Shown here one piece after another: positions 10,813 to 20,190 of a DNA stretch of 64,000 bases (positions are counted from its first letter, which is position 1; each line of letters opens with the position of its first letter). Source of the DNA: Stenogyne calaminthoides (Eukaryota; Streptophyta; Magnoliopsida; Lamiales; Lamiaceae); NCBI GenBank assembly GCA_037126765.1, contig JBBCBC010000026.1:5920037-5984036 (forward strand), given 5' to 3'. Both the position numbers and the translations under genes were made by a program. Below the pieces are notes generated by a model. The model was not told the DNA's origin. It saw only the letters and a list, made by a program, of their open reading frames with translations, and made no database searches.

Positions 10813-11391
10813 ATCCGCTGATCCATCTCGTGTATCAGAGTCTGCAAGATATCCATAACCAAGTCCAGGTGGGCCGTAATGAAATAGCTAGTGAAGTACC
10901 AAACCCCCTCAATAAGATAGTCCCCAACAGTGCAGTCAAAGTGCTGTAAGAAGTCCAGAGGCAAAGTAATGCAGTCAGCCAAGCGGAAGCCCAACCAATT
11001 GTACGTCCAAAACTTGACCTTCGAGTGTCTCCCAACCAGCCAGTAAGAACCCTCATCAATCCTCCTATCATGAGCATGAAGAGCCGTCCGGATAGAAGAC
11101 CGACGCTGAAAACTCTGAGGCGTGCCATCCTTCGTGAAGTAACAGTCCCGAAGCAGACGCGAGGTGTCATCGGTGGAGGTAATTGTGTCCCAAGTCAGCT
11201 TACAAATGAAGGAAGCATTCGCAAGTCTGATCAAACGAATGCCAAGGCCACCCTCGACAGTAGGAGCGCAGCAGCGAACCCAATCCACATTATAGAAACC
11301 CAAAGGAAGTTGCGAATAGCCGTCTCAATTTTATGTAACAACTGCTTAGGCCATTTTTAGACCATCATAGTGTGAACCAGAGAGCTTGGGT

Positions 11392-12688
11392 CCAAAATAT
11401 TTTGTCGAAAATCTTATGGGACCAAATTTGTCAAAAAAATGACCATTTTGCAACTGACCCATTCTCTTGGGACTAAAAAATGCAATTTACCTTAAAATTG
11501 ATTACAAAGTCTTGTAAGCACTAGGTACACCGTGCAATTCAAGTGTATTTTTTTAAACGTGCAACCCGACTTTAAAGTGTTCTCGCTTATTTTTAATAGT
11601 GTGTTTGTTAATGGCCTCCCACTTCCCATTTTTATTTCAAATCCAAATCTTCATTTGTCAAAACGAATTTTGGTACATGATTTCAAATCCTATAAAATTC
11701 TACAATATAATACATCAATTTTAAATTTTCTACAAACAAACTTTTTCTACACTATAAATTATCTATCTCACTTTTTAATTATTCTTATCTATCTAATTCA
11801 ACATTTTCTCTTCTATTTCCTTACTTTACACACTCTCACTCCTATGTTTTCTCTTCTCTTTTCTTACTTTACATACTCTCACTCATACGTTACACACAAT
11901 TTAAATACACAATCAATAATTTATCAATTAATATTTCAAATTTGACAAAAAATTGCATAGACTTGATTCATGCTATGAACCATACACTACACATGGGCCA
12001 GATATATACCATTTTAGCCTCTCTTTTTTCAGCGCATCTTTCCCCTCTTCTCTCTTCCTTCTCTATGCGCCACAAAATTCTGTGAATCTTTCGCCGGAAA
12101 CAACCACTTTTTTATTTTATTTGTTGTTCGTCATTTCCGGTGATCTCATTCGTCGGACTTTTTCATGGAAAACGTGTAACATGAGCGACGCTATAAGCAG
12201 ATTGGAAGTAAAGATAGCTTGTATGTTATGTTTGAAAGAGAGCCGTGCGGTTGACAAAAACTGGGCACGTAGTGAGAATTCCTTTGCCTTTTCTCGAATC
12301 GCACCACGCCAAATAAAATAAATAATAAAATAAATTATAAATTTGTCAGACAAATAATACTTGCCGAATAAAATAAATAATAAAATATAAATTGGTCAAA
12401 GAAATAATACATAGAATAAAATACATTAACTTGGAGACAATGTGGTGACAAAATTAATTAAGCCAGGTTATCCAATTGATGGGCCATAAATAAAATAGTT
12501 TAAAATGACCACTTTGCAATCAACCCATTATCTTCGGACCACATGTGCAATTTACCCGTTGATTTTTTCATTGGGCAATATTACATATAAGTCTTTGTGT
12601 TCTAATAAAATTGAATTATTCTATCTTCTCATATAATTGTTTTTTCTTGCTCCACCATGCTATCTTTCACCCTTATGCTCCTGATGAG
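11392..12688. other. Non-coding DNA with dispersed-repeat sequence
   Basis: No supported gene. The words tgcaatttacc with ctcttggga (about 11450-11490) recur, diverged, at about 12505-12560 and inverted at 62297-62330, on the far side of the LINE in the duplicate. They may be ends of an older element into which the LINE inserted. Bases 12310-12410 contain two imperfect copies of an aataaaataaataat-rich unit. Confidence 0.5.
11616..12190. repeat. Dispersed repeat, copy 1 of 2
   Basis: This matches 28490-29190 in the same orientation, from tttatttcaaatccaaatct to catggaaaacgtgtaacatg. The other copy lacks about 95 bases found here at about 12065-12165 and carries about 180 extra bases at 28861-29060. 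It has no coding capacity. Confidence 0.75.
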
Positions 12689-13069
12689 TGATGAGAACCG
12701 CGATCACAAACTTGAAATAAACGATAACAATTGTCATCCCAATGCAGGTTGGCAAGAAACAATTGGTTTTGACAAAGTTGCCAAAGAGAAAAGTTCAATA
12801 TTATTAAAAAAAAAAAAACGTCTACAATGTATAGGACTAAAAAAGGACTAAACTTAATATGAAAAGGACTAAATCTCGCCAACTATCAAACAAATCCAAA
12901 TCTAGAATATAAAGGATATAATCCGAAAATAAAGCAATAAATAGTAAATCTAGGATAAACTTGCCACCTTGCATATCTTGCCATATCTTGTAATATTCTT
13001 GCCAAAGATCTTGCCAATTCTTGATTATCTTCTTGCCAAATCTTGAATAAATCTTGCAACTTCATTTTT
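12689..13069 (-). mobile_element. Truncated chromovirus LTR
   Basis: It starts TGATGAGAACCGCGATCACA, exactly as the + strand of the LTRs at 38248 and 43068, and stays alignable through gttggcaagaa, gttttgacaaagttgcc and the cttgcc-rich 3' half. The end homologous to cgttcgcatca is missing; at about 13070 it abuts copia gag sequence. It is probably an old solo LTR cut by later rearrangement. Confidence 0.65.
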
Positions 13070-13976
13070 AGGACACTAGTTATTAACCCAACAGCTCTCT
13101 AGTATGCAGAGATGATCTAACCCCTTCTAGAGATATAGTGTCTTTCCCAATAAAGAAAGACTGCACAAAATTTTCTTACGACAAAGGTAGAGAAATCAAC
13201 AAAATTAGATCATGATCAACTTTAACATTAGTAGAATGCAATTCTAGTAGAATTGTATTCAATTGATCCAGATGTTCACGAAGTGGCTAACCGTCATGTA
13301 TACTCAAACTGAACATATATTGTTTCAACAACAATTTATTGGTCAATGACATCGTCGTATATAGACTCTCCAACTTCAACCATAGACCAACTGCATTTTA
13401 CTCCTATGCAACTTCGGTAATGATGTCATATGTGAGACATAACATGATTGATGTGTTTGCTTTCTCCTCTAGAGTGACCATCTCAGCGTCTTCTAAATGC
13501 TCCGTCTTTTTCATCAACGGTGCCCTCAGTCCTTCTTGTCCCAATAAGGCACGCATCTCGATCTGCTATAAACTAAAACTGTGCTTCCCCGTGAATTTTT
13601 TTATTTTCACGTTTATCCTATCCACCATCTTTCTCGTCAAATTAAGAAAACATTTTGTTAGCCACGTCCACGAGCAGAAGAAAGGATCTCGTATCTTATT
13701 CTGAACTGACAACAATATACAGATCAAACGAGAATATAAATAATCCCTAACTGACTTGGCCAAATTAATAAGCCCAAAACCGAAATCGACTGATGTACTT
13801 GTATCATAAACACATAGGCTTCTTAAATCACAGTAGAAAACCCTTCATGTTTTCTCACAAACCTTTCTGGAACAGATTAAGACTTCTTAAATAGGATTAG
13901 GAAGTCCTCTCACATTTAATACAATTGGATACATGTGGGACAAAACAAAACTCCTTTATTTTAACAAATCGCAACA
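13070..13976 (-). pseudogene. Copia remnant A: gag fragment and damaged LTR
   Basis: On the minus strand 13600-13084 is a broken copy of the gag region found in remnants B to D, with many stops. The LTR that follows (13660-13976) ends caaatcgcaaca. The primer-binding site and about the first 75 bases of LTR present in copies B and D are missing here and in remnant C, at the same place, so A and C share this deletion. Zinc knuckle, protease and integrase are absent. Confidence 0.7.
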
Positions 13977-14930
13977 AACTTAAATGTGGCGAGTGCGCAC
14001 ATATATGCACCACTTGATGATGCATGTGAGAATAATTGGTGATGTACGTGGACTCATCTCCTGTGAGTAGATAAAGTTTTTTTTCTGGCCATGTTTATTA
14101 TTACAACATATATAATATTAATTGTAACTAAATTTGAACTTTAATTCCCTAAAAGATATTGGTTTGCTCCGAAGCGCAATAGTAATTAAGTAGCACTCAA
14201 AGACTAAAAAAATATAATGTTATGTGAAAGAGATTGTAAGATGTATTAATATTAAACTGTATATCCACCTATACTTATTTACCCGCTAATTTGTACCTAA
14301 TTTTCTTTTAATTACTCAATGAATTGTTAATTCGCCCAAGTTTAAAAATCAATTGTTTTATTTGCAATGCAACTCGTCAGGAGCGCAATAGGACGTAGCA
14401 CCATGAGATTAAAAAATTATTTAGTCAAGAAGATGGTGTTCTTTGAGATAGCTTTGTATGCACCAATGTTGATTTTATATGAATTTTATAATCCTTTCAT
14501 GCAAAACTTTTGCAGTTTTCTCACTTCAATTTAAAAATTCAAAATATATATTTCTAGATCTCCAAATTAGGCAATTTTCGGAAATGATATATATTATGAT
14601 TTTATGTCATAGGATAAATTTAAATAATTTTTCATTGTTGCTGCCCTATATTCAAATTTAAAGATAACACAGGTTTCTCTTTTATAATATTTGCAAACCT
14701 TATTTAAGGTGATTTCACTTTTAGTTTGTTTTGGCTATTATAAATTGGTATGTTAGTTATGTCATGTTGTGTCAAGTATTCATAGTATTCCGAGCTTATG
14801 GACAAAATGAAGAAGAGAAAAGGCTATCTGCCACTTGACCAATGTTGTGGCTTTGTGAAAGATATTATCCACTTGACCAATGTTGAACCTGGATTTGTCA
14901 TTTGATTACCCGAGTTTATGGACAATAGTT
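13977..14930. repeat. Array-unit downstream block, copy A
   Basis: Non-coding. It matches 26045-27190 (C) and 35763-37090 (D). Common words include gatattggtttgc, aagtagcactcaaag, caggagcgcaataggacg and cctttcatgcaaaacttttg. It lies directly downstream of the copia remnant in all three units, which supports duplication of whole units rather than independent transposition. Confidence 0.8.
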
Positions 14931-15261
14931 TCCGAACTTGGAAATCTAAGACAATTATAATTTTCAAATATAGGAAAATATGTATTAAAATTGGGGGAAA
15001 ATGGTTTTTTTTTTTTTTTTAGGATAAACTTAAGGGGTTGTGTTTTAAGGATAATAATTTTACGGGCTTGAAAATGTTGGACAATATGTTTTACAATTTT
15101 ATAAATATAGGACAATATGTTTTAAAATCCAGTAAATGCAGGACAATCGAGCCCAAACAAGGCCAAATATCAAATGAAATTTCAGCCCAATTTGGGCTTA
15201 TTCAGGCTCCATTATCCTACTTTTACAAATTTTAAAACATATTTTCCTATATTTATGCTTT
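14931..15261. other. Non-coding repeat arms around a MULE, left side
   Basis: No gene. The block aggacaatcgagcccaa...cagcccaatttgggctta at about 15140-15215 recurs as a direct repeat at about 16460-16545, to the right of the MULE. Confidence 0.55.
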
Positions 15262-15270
15262 TAAAATATA

Positions 15271-16360
15271 GGGTTAGTTTCACTTTTGGTCACTAAACTT
15301 TACCTCAATTTCACTTTTGGTCACCGAGTTTCACTCTTCATCAAAATTAGTCACTTAACTACATTTTTTTAATCATATTTGGTGACACCGTTATTTCACC
15401 GTCAAAGAACTAACGGGAGTGATTGAACTGACGCAAATTATGTTAGGAATCCTCTATTTTTTCCCTAATTCATTGTGCCTCTTTTCCCCCTCCCTCCCCA
15501 AGCTTCTAATTTCCCTAATTTATTTTCACTAAAGTAGTTCATCATTAAATATAGCAGTCATGACTATGTTCTGAAAAGTATCACTTGTAATACTGAAAAG
15601 TATCACTTCAGCAGAAAACAGAAAACTTCAGCATAAAACTAATAAATCTAAAACACACCATCATACATAGCAGAAAATCAACAAAAACAGTACTAGACAA
15701 ACAAAATGAACTCCCAACTAATAAACAAACATGACTGAAGTCAAGAATCCAACTGACCCATCCTAAAAAACATGACTAAACGCCCAACACATCAAGCGTA
15801 CATCAGCACCAACCAGCGCACAAACAAGCTAAAACACCAAAAGTTTCTAGCAAATACCATTACTAAGCCAACCCAGAAACAGATACCAAGGAATCGTGTA
15901 GCCCAAACCACGACACTCTAAACGAAAGACGTACAAGACCAGGGACACAGACAAAAACCCAAACAATACGTTCAAGCATAACCAAATACAAATAAGGATT
16001 GTCCCTCTTGGCCATTGAAGGGTGAAACTGGTGCACGGGTTGAGAAATTCGAGCACCAAAAATTCGAGCACCAGGAATTATGAATTGGAGAGAAATCGAT
16101 TGAAGTTGAAGGAAATTATTTTGGGGAAAAGGGAGAACATGCAGAAAGAGGCACGATGAATTGGGGATAAAAAATGAAGGAACCCTAATGTAATTCGCGC
16201 CAGTTCAGTGGCTCCCGTTAATTCTTTAACGGTGAAATAACGATGTCACCAAGTCTGATTAAAATAATGTAGTTAAATGACTAATTTTGATGAAGGGTGG
16301 AATTCGGTGACCAAAAGTGAAATTGGGGTAAAGTTTAGTGACCAAAAGTGAAATTAACCC
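15271..16360. mobile_element. Mutator-like non-autonomous element
   Basis: The termini GGGTTAGTTTCACTTTTGGT and, inverted, GGGTTAATTTCACTTTTGGT extend into inverted repeats of about 170-220 bases. The 9-bp TSD TAAAATATA is at 15262-15270 and 16361-16369. Long terminal inverted repeats with a 9-bp TSD fit Mutator. The interior (about 15540-16130) has a 74-codon minus-strand open frame at 16071-15847 that I do not recognise. No transposase is present. Confidence 0.85.
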
Positions 16361-16369
16361 TAAAATATA

Positions 16370-17518
16370 TTGTCCTACATTTTTAAGTTCGTAATATTAT
16401 TATCCTTAAAACACACCCCCCGTAAGTTATTTTCATAAAAAAATAATTTCCTTAAAATTTCTAAATGTAGGACAATGGAGCCCAAGTATGCCCAAATCTC
16501 ACATGACATTTTAGCCCGATTTGGGCTTAATCAGGCTCGATTGTCCTACATTTACAAATTTTAAACATATTATCCTATATTTATAAATTTTAAAACATAT
16601 TGTCCTATATTTACATAGGATTTTCATCATTTTAAATAATTTTCATCATTATTTTAGATAATATGATAGTACAATCCTCTCATTAAATATATATGTTGAG
16701 AATAATGACACGGCCCATTTCCTGTCATTAAAGACCTTAATCTAGAAAAATAATAATGACAGGCACATGACAGGAAAGTATTGTCATTAAAGATCGAAAT
16801 CCTGTCATTAAAGACTTTTAATAACAGGATTTCCCTGACACTATATATTAATTTTCGAGTAGTATGTGACACTATATTTGATTGAAAACGTGAAATGAAA
16901 CGTGAGACTAATTTTGATTGGAACGTGACATTAGTATTAATTGAAACATGGTGAATGAACGAATCAAAAGTTACTTTTGAAAAGTAATTTTTAATTATTC
17001 TATTAATGGTGTGCAATTATCGTTGAATTTTGGTGGCCTACAATTTGAAATTTTTTATAATGTTCTTTGTATTGAAGAGATTTTGAGATTTTAAAATGGT
17101 TACTTTTCTTGATAAAAAACATAGCCTAGTTTTTTTATTTAATTTAGTTTTATATTAATTTTGTTTTAGTTTTTTCTTTAATTTTATTCAATTAATGTGT
17201 TGCCCATAAGGCAAATACCTTTCCCCCGGGGTTGGAAAATAATTGTTGGGATAGAGAACCATTACACATAGTATGCCCCCTTCCCCTCATCGGCGTATTT
17301 TTCTTTTAATTTCATTTTCTTTTTGGGCGAAATATATATACAGTCAAATATATACATTATCAGCTTCCATCAGAAATAAATGCGCACGTGACTGAAACAA
17401 CGTCTGTTAATGTGTTTTCCGACCATTTGGATTGAACTGACACAATATATGGGACTATTTCGAAAAGCATATAATTAAGGGACTATTTCAACAAATGATG
17501 AAATGTTATGAGATGAAA
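16370..17518. other. Non-coding DNA
   Basis: No gene. 16460-16545 is the direct-repeat partner of about 15140-15215. The word cctgtcattaaagac and variants occur several times at 16720-16830, in both orientations. The rest is AT-rich without recognised structure. Confidence 0.5.
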
Positions 17519-17840
17519 ATTATTTAAGGTAAAATTGATTTTTTCGTCCTATAAGTTCGATCTATTTTGATCTTGGTCCTAATAACTTTGACTATTTGAT
17601 TTTCATCCTAAAAATTTATACAATTTACCTTTTTGGTCCTATGACCTGGTATCAAAGGTGGTCTTTCAGGTAAATCTGACGTGTATTTTTTAATTTTTTT
17701 TTTAACTTAAATCCCTAATTTGAAACGCGGAAGCCCGCAAAACATAAAACCCGCAATGTATTAAAACCAAAACAACCATAATCTTAAATATATGCGAGCA
17801 GATTACACAATCTCTACTCCCAAAACCCGCGACAATCTCC

Positions 17841-18150
17841 ATGTTTATTTGTGGAAACTTTCCAAGAAATATATGGCCCTCTTATAATAAAAATGGGCTT
17901 TGTGCCTATACTTGTAGTTTCTTCAGCAAAATTGGCAGAACAAGTTCTCAAAACACAAGATTTGGCTTGGCATTTTGTAGTAGGCCACAGCTTCCTGCAC
18001 AGCAGACACTGTCTTATAACGGCTTGGATATCGTCTTTTCACCTTACAATTACTGGAAGGAAATGAAGAAAATCACAATTATTCATCTCTTTAGCACAGG
18101 AAAAGTTCAATCATTTCGTCCCACTCATAAAGGTGAAATCTCCCATATGA
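17841..18150 (+). pseudogene. Cytochrome P450 (CYP71-type) N-terminal fragment
   Basis: Two overlapping frames together resemble the N-terminal region of a plant CYP71-clan P450. The frame starting at 17851 gives YGPLIIKMGFVPILVVSSAK followed by LAEQVLKTQDLA. After a short insertion near 17965 the other frame gives FCSRP, LSYNGLDIVFSPYN, WKEMKKI and FSTGKVQSFRP. This is the stretch after the proline hinge through helix C. The oxygen-binding, ExxR and heme-binding regions are absent, so it cannot be an enzyme. It lies within the Pack-MULE. The exact subfamily (CYP71 or CYP83-like) is a guess from the motifs. Confidence 0.8.
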
Positions 18151-18383
18151 TTATGTATTCTGCTCGCGTATATTTAGGAATAGGGTTGTTCTGCGAATTG
18201 GGGTGTTCTGGTTTAATACGCCAGGAGTTTTATGTTTTGCGGGCTTCAGGCTTCAGGGATTTAAGTGTGATTATGTAATTTGCTCGTGTATATGTAGGAT
18301 TAGGGTTGTTCTGTGAATTGGGGTGTTCTGGTTTAATATGCCGGGAGTTTTATGTTTTGCGGGCTTCAGGGATTTAAGTGTTT
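18148..18383. repeat. 120-bp tandem duplication inside the Pack-MULE
   Basis: 18148-18267 and 18268-18383 are near-identical, both starting tgattatgta and containing tagggttgttctg and gggcttcagg. The repeat includes the sub-terminal inverted-repeat sequence, so one arm of the element is longer than the other. Confidence 0.85.
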
Positions 18384-18717
18384 GCAGGCTTCCGGACTTC
18401 AAATTAGGGATTTAAATATTTTTTGATCAGCTGTGTATTTATTTTAATTAAAAAGAAAAAAATGAAAAAGAAAAACCATGCCAGGTTTACCTGAAAGTCC
18501 ACCTTTGATAGCAGGTCATTGGACCAAAAAGCTGAATTTTACAAAGTTATAGGACAAAAATCAAACAACCAAAGTTACTAGGACCAAGAACAAAATAGGT
18601 CGAACCTATAGGACGAAAAAAATTAATTTTCGCATTATTTAATTCCCCACGTAACGTGGTAACTTAGCATATACTTGATTTTTGTTTACAATAGTGGCAG
18701 TGAATTAATTTATTTTA

Positions 18718-18937
18718 GAGTAGGTCTAGTGTGAAAATTTTCATGTATGAAAATCTATAAAATTGTCCTAAATCAACCATATACACCCTAAACACTAAAT
18801 AATGAACCCTAAATTATGACCTATTCGGGCCGGGTGAACCATGAACCACTCAATTTTGTCTTACCTTCACCAATTATAGAATTTGATTGTAAATTAAAGT
18901 TTTTCCATGTATGAAAATTTTCATACTAGACTTTGTC
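18718..18937. mobile_element. 220-bp MITE with 9-bp TSD
   Basis: The inverted ends share GTCTAGTRTGAAAATTTTCAT, set six bases in from each terminus. The TSD TTTATTTTA is at 18709-18717 and 18938-18946. The paralogous site at about 37350-37390 reads through without the insertion and acts as an empty site. The 9-bp TSD suggests a Mutator-type MITE. Confidence 0.75.
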
Positions 18938-18946
18938 TTTATTTTA

Positions 18947-19266
18947 TTATTTGCTCTAAATATTATTTCAATGTTGTATCTCATGACCTGATTCTCGACT
19001 AAAGGTACGATCAACATTAACAACGTCATGACTCTTGATTGAAGTCACGGTCAACACCAATATAATACCATTTCTCAAAGTTCCGGGTGAAAATAAACAA
19101 CTACTGTAAATTAGAGTCGAGAAAAAAAAATCAAGGAGAAAAACTCACAATTGAATTTTTCGTATTTAAACTTGTGAGGATATATGTAGAAACCCCCCAT
19201 TGGTTATTGTTACAACAACACAGCTGAAATAACAAACAACAAGAAGATAAATACCATAATTAAATT
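18947..19266. other. Array-unit upstream spacer
   Basis: Non-coding. The part through gacctgattctcgactaaagg (to about 19010) matches 37380-37435, placing the end of unit D and the start of the first ubiquitin unit in the same duplicated framework. Confidence 0.6.
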
Positions 19267-19297
19267 AAACAACTTCTCCTCTCCTCTCCTATATAAG
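19267..19297 (+). promoter_or_regulatory. Decayed ubiquitin promoter, unit 1
   Basis: A CT-rich patch (ctcctctcctctcct) runs straight into CTATATAAG at 19289-19297. The same arrangement precedes the other two ubiquitin remnants. The leader intron downstream is much shorter here than in units 2 and 3 because of an internal deletion between about 19330 and 19370. Confidence 0.6.
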
Positions 19298-19425
19298 GAA
19301 CCTCTTCCACTACCTTTCACTCACTTCACACATACACCACCACTACTCTAATTAATCACGTTCATCTTGGTTGACATTATTAGACTTTGTAAATTGAATG
19401 TATTTTTTTTTTCTTTTTTAAACAT

Positions 19426-19594
19426 ATGCAGATGGAAACATGCCTAAAAACTATCACTTTAGAAGGGAAGGTGGGTATCCCACGGGACCAGCAGATGTAA
19501 ATCTCTACTGGGAGGATGTCAAGGAAGGACTTTGTCCCAGTCACTACATCCATCCAAAAGAAGTCCACCTTTACCTTGTCTTGTGTTTGTCTGA
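19426..19594 (+). pseudogene. Ubiquitin pseudogene, unit 1
   Basis: Starting at ATGCAGATG, one frame reads MQMETCLKTITLE, then VGIPRDQQM and a TAA stop, and beyond it SIQKKSTFTL. These match three blocks of ubiquitin in order: KTITLE at the start, EGIPPDQQ in the middle and NIQKESTLHL near the end. About 20 residues between the first two blocks are missing. The remnant is 169 bases, against 228 for one ubiquitin unit, and there is no C-terminal di-glycine. The intron-like polypyrimidine tract and gcag just before the ATG recall the 5' UTR intron of plant polyubiquitin genes. The identification rests on remembered ubiquitin sequence. Confidence 0.75.
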
Positions 19595-20190
19595 TAAAGT
19601 GTGTTTAATAAAATTATGGTATTTATTTTCTTGTTTTTGTTTGTAGTCGTGTTATTGTAACAATAATAATTGGGGAATCTGCATGTATCCTCACAAGTTT
19701 TAATAAAAAATCTCAATTATGTGTTTTATTTCTTCATGGTTTTTTTCTCTGCTCTAATTGAGTATAATGTTTTATCTTCACACTAATTATGCTGTGAAAT
19801 GTATACAAGATAAAAATATTAAATAGAATAAAAGGTGCAAGCCTTCAAAAGTCGAGCAATACGGTTTGGATTAATTATCTATGAATACGTTTCAGCGGAG
19901 ACTCTCTCTTTTTAAAGGTCCTAACTTTTGAAGCGAATAAATTAGTCCCACAATTAATTGAATTGCACAATTTTAGTCGTACGTCGTCGAAAACTGACAA
20001 AAACTGAATAGTTTTTTCCTCGTGCAGGTAACGTTACGTGAATTTTGGGAACTTTTTGGCCGAGCAAATATTTCTGATCTACGTGGCAAAAATTTAGTCA
20101 ACATTGCTAAAAAAAATTACACATTATTTTATAAAAATAAATTTAAAATACAAAATGTTGAATTAAAAAACTTTTGTATGGCCCAGATTC
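19595..20190. other. Ubiquitin 3' flank and unit spacer, unit 1
   Basis: Non-coding. It contains taatcaaa/aataaa-type signals after the remnant and words shared with units 2 and 3 (gtatacaagataaaaatatt, ccttcaaaagtcgagcaata, cacaattaattgaa). It ends at the copia remnant. Confidence 0.6.

Larger units (their letters stand above)
9119..11391 (-). mobile_element. LINE fragment split by a solo LTR and missing its 3' half
   Basis: Minus-strand L1-like LINE. Bases 11391-10818 encode the RT thumb and the linker to zf-RVT: the peptide has KIETAIRNFLWVS, CAPTVEGGLGIRL and a tryptophan-rich VKFWTYNWLG. The LTR at 9213-10812 interrupts it, with TSD ATCCG on both sides, and the LINE continues at 9212-9119. 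The RNase H and 3' UTR seen in the duplicate (62345-63609) are absent here because of the deletion at 9118/9119. The 5' end near 11391 is a truncation within RT. Confidence 0.85.
17528..18633. mobile_element. Pack-MULE carrying a cytochrome P450 fragment
   Basis: The ends GGTAAAATTGATTTTTTCG and, inverted, GCGAAAATTAATTTTTTTCG continue into long imperfect terminal inverted repeats. These include the sub-repeat cccgcaaaacataaaac near 17730 and its inverse at 18220 and 18344. The perfect 9-bp TSD ATTATTTAA flanks the element at 17519-17527 and 18634-18642. No transposase is present. The interior contains a host gene fragment (17841-18150), which defines a Pack-MULE. Confidence 0.85.

Noticed and set aside
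11532..11945. A 137-codon open frame
   Set aside because: Low-complexity AT-rich translation within a dispersed repeat; the second copy does not keep the frame.
19380..19568. Minus-strand open frames over the ubiquitin remnants (also near 32853-33059)
   Set aside because: They are antisense shadows; similarity to ubiquitin is on the plus strand.
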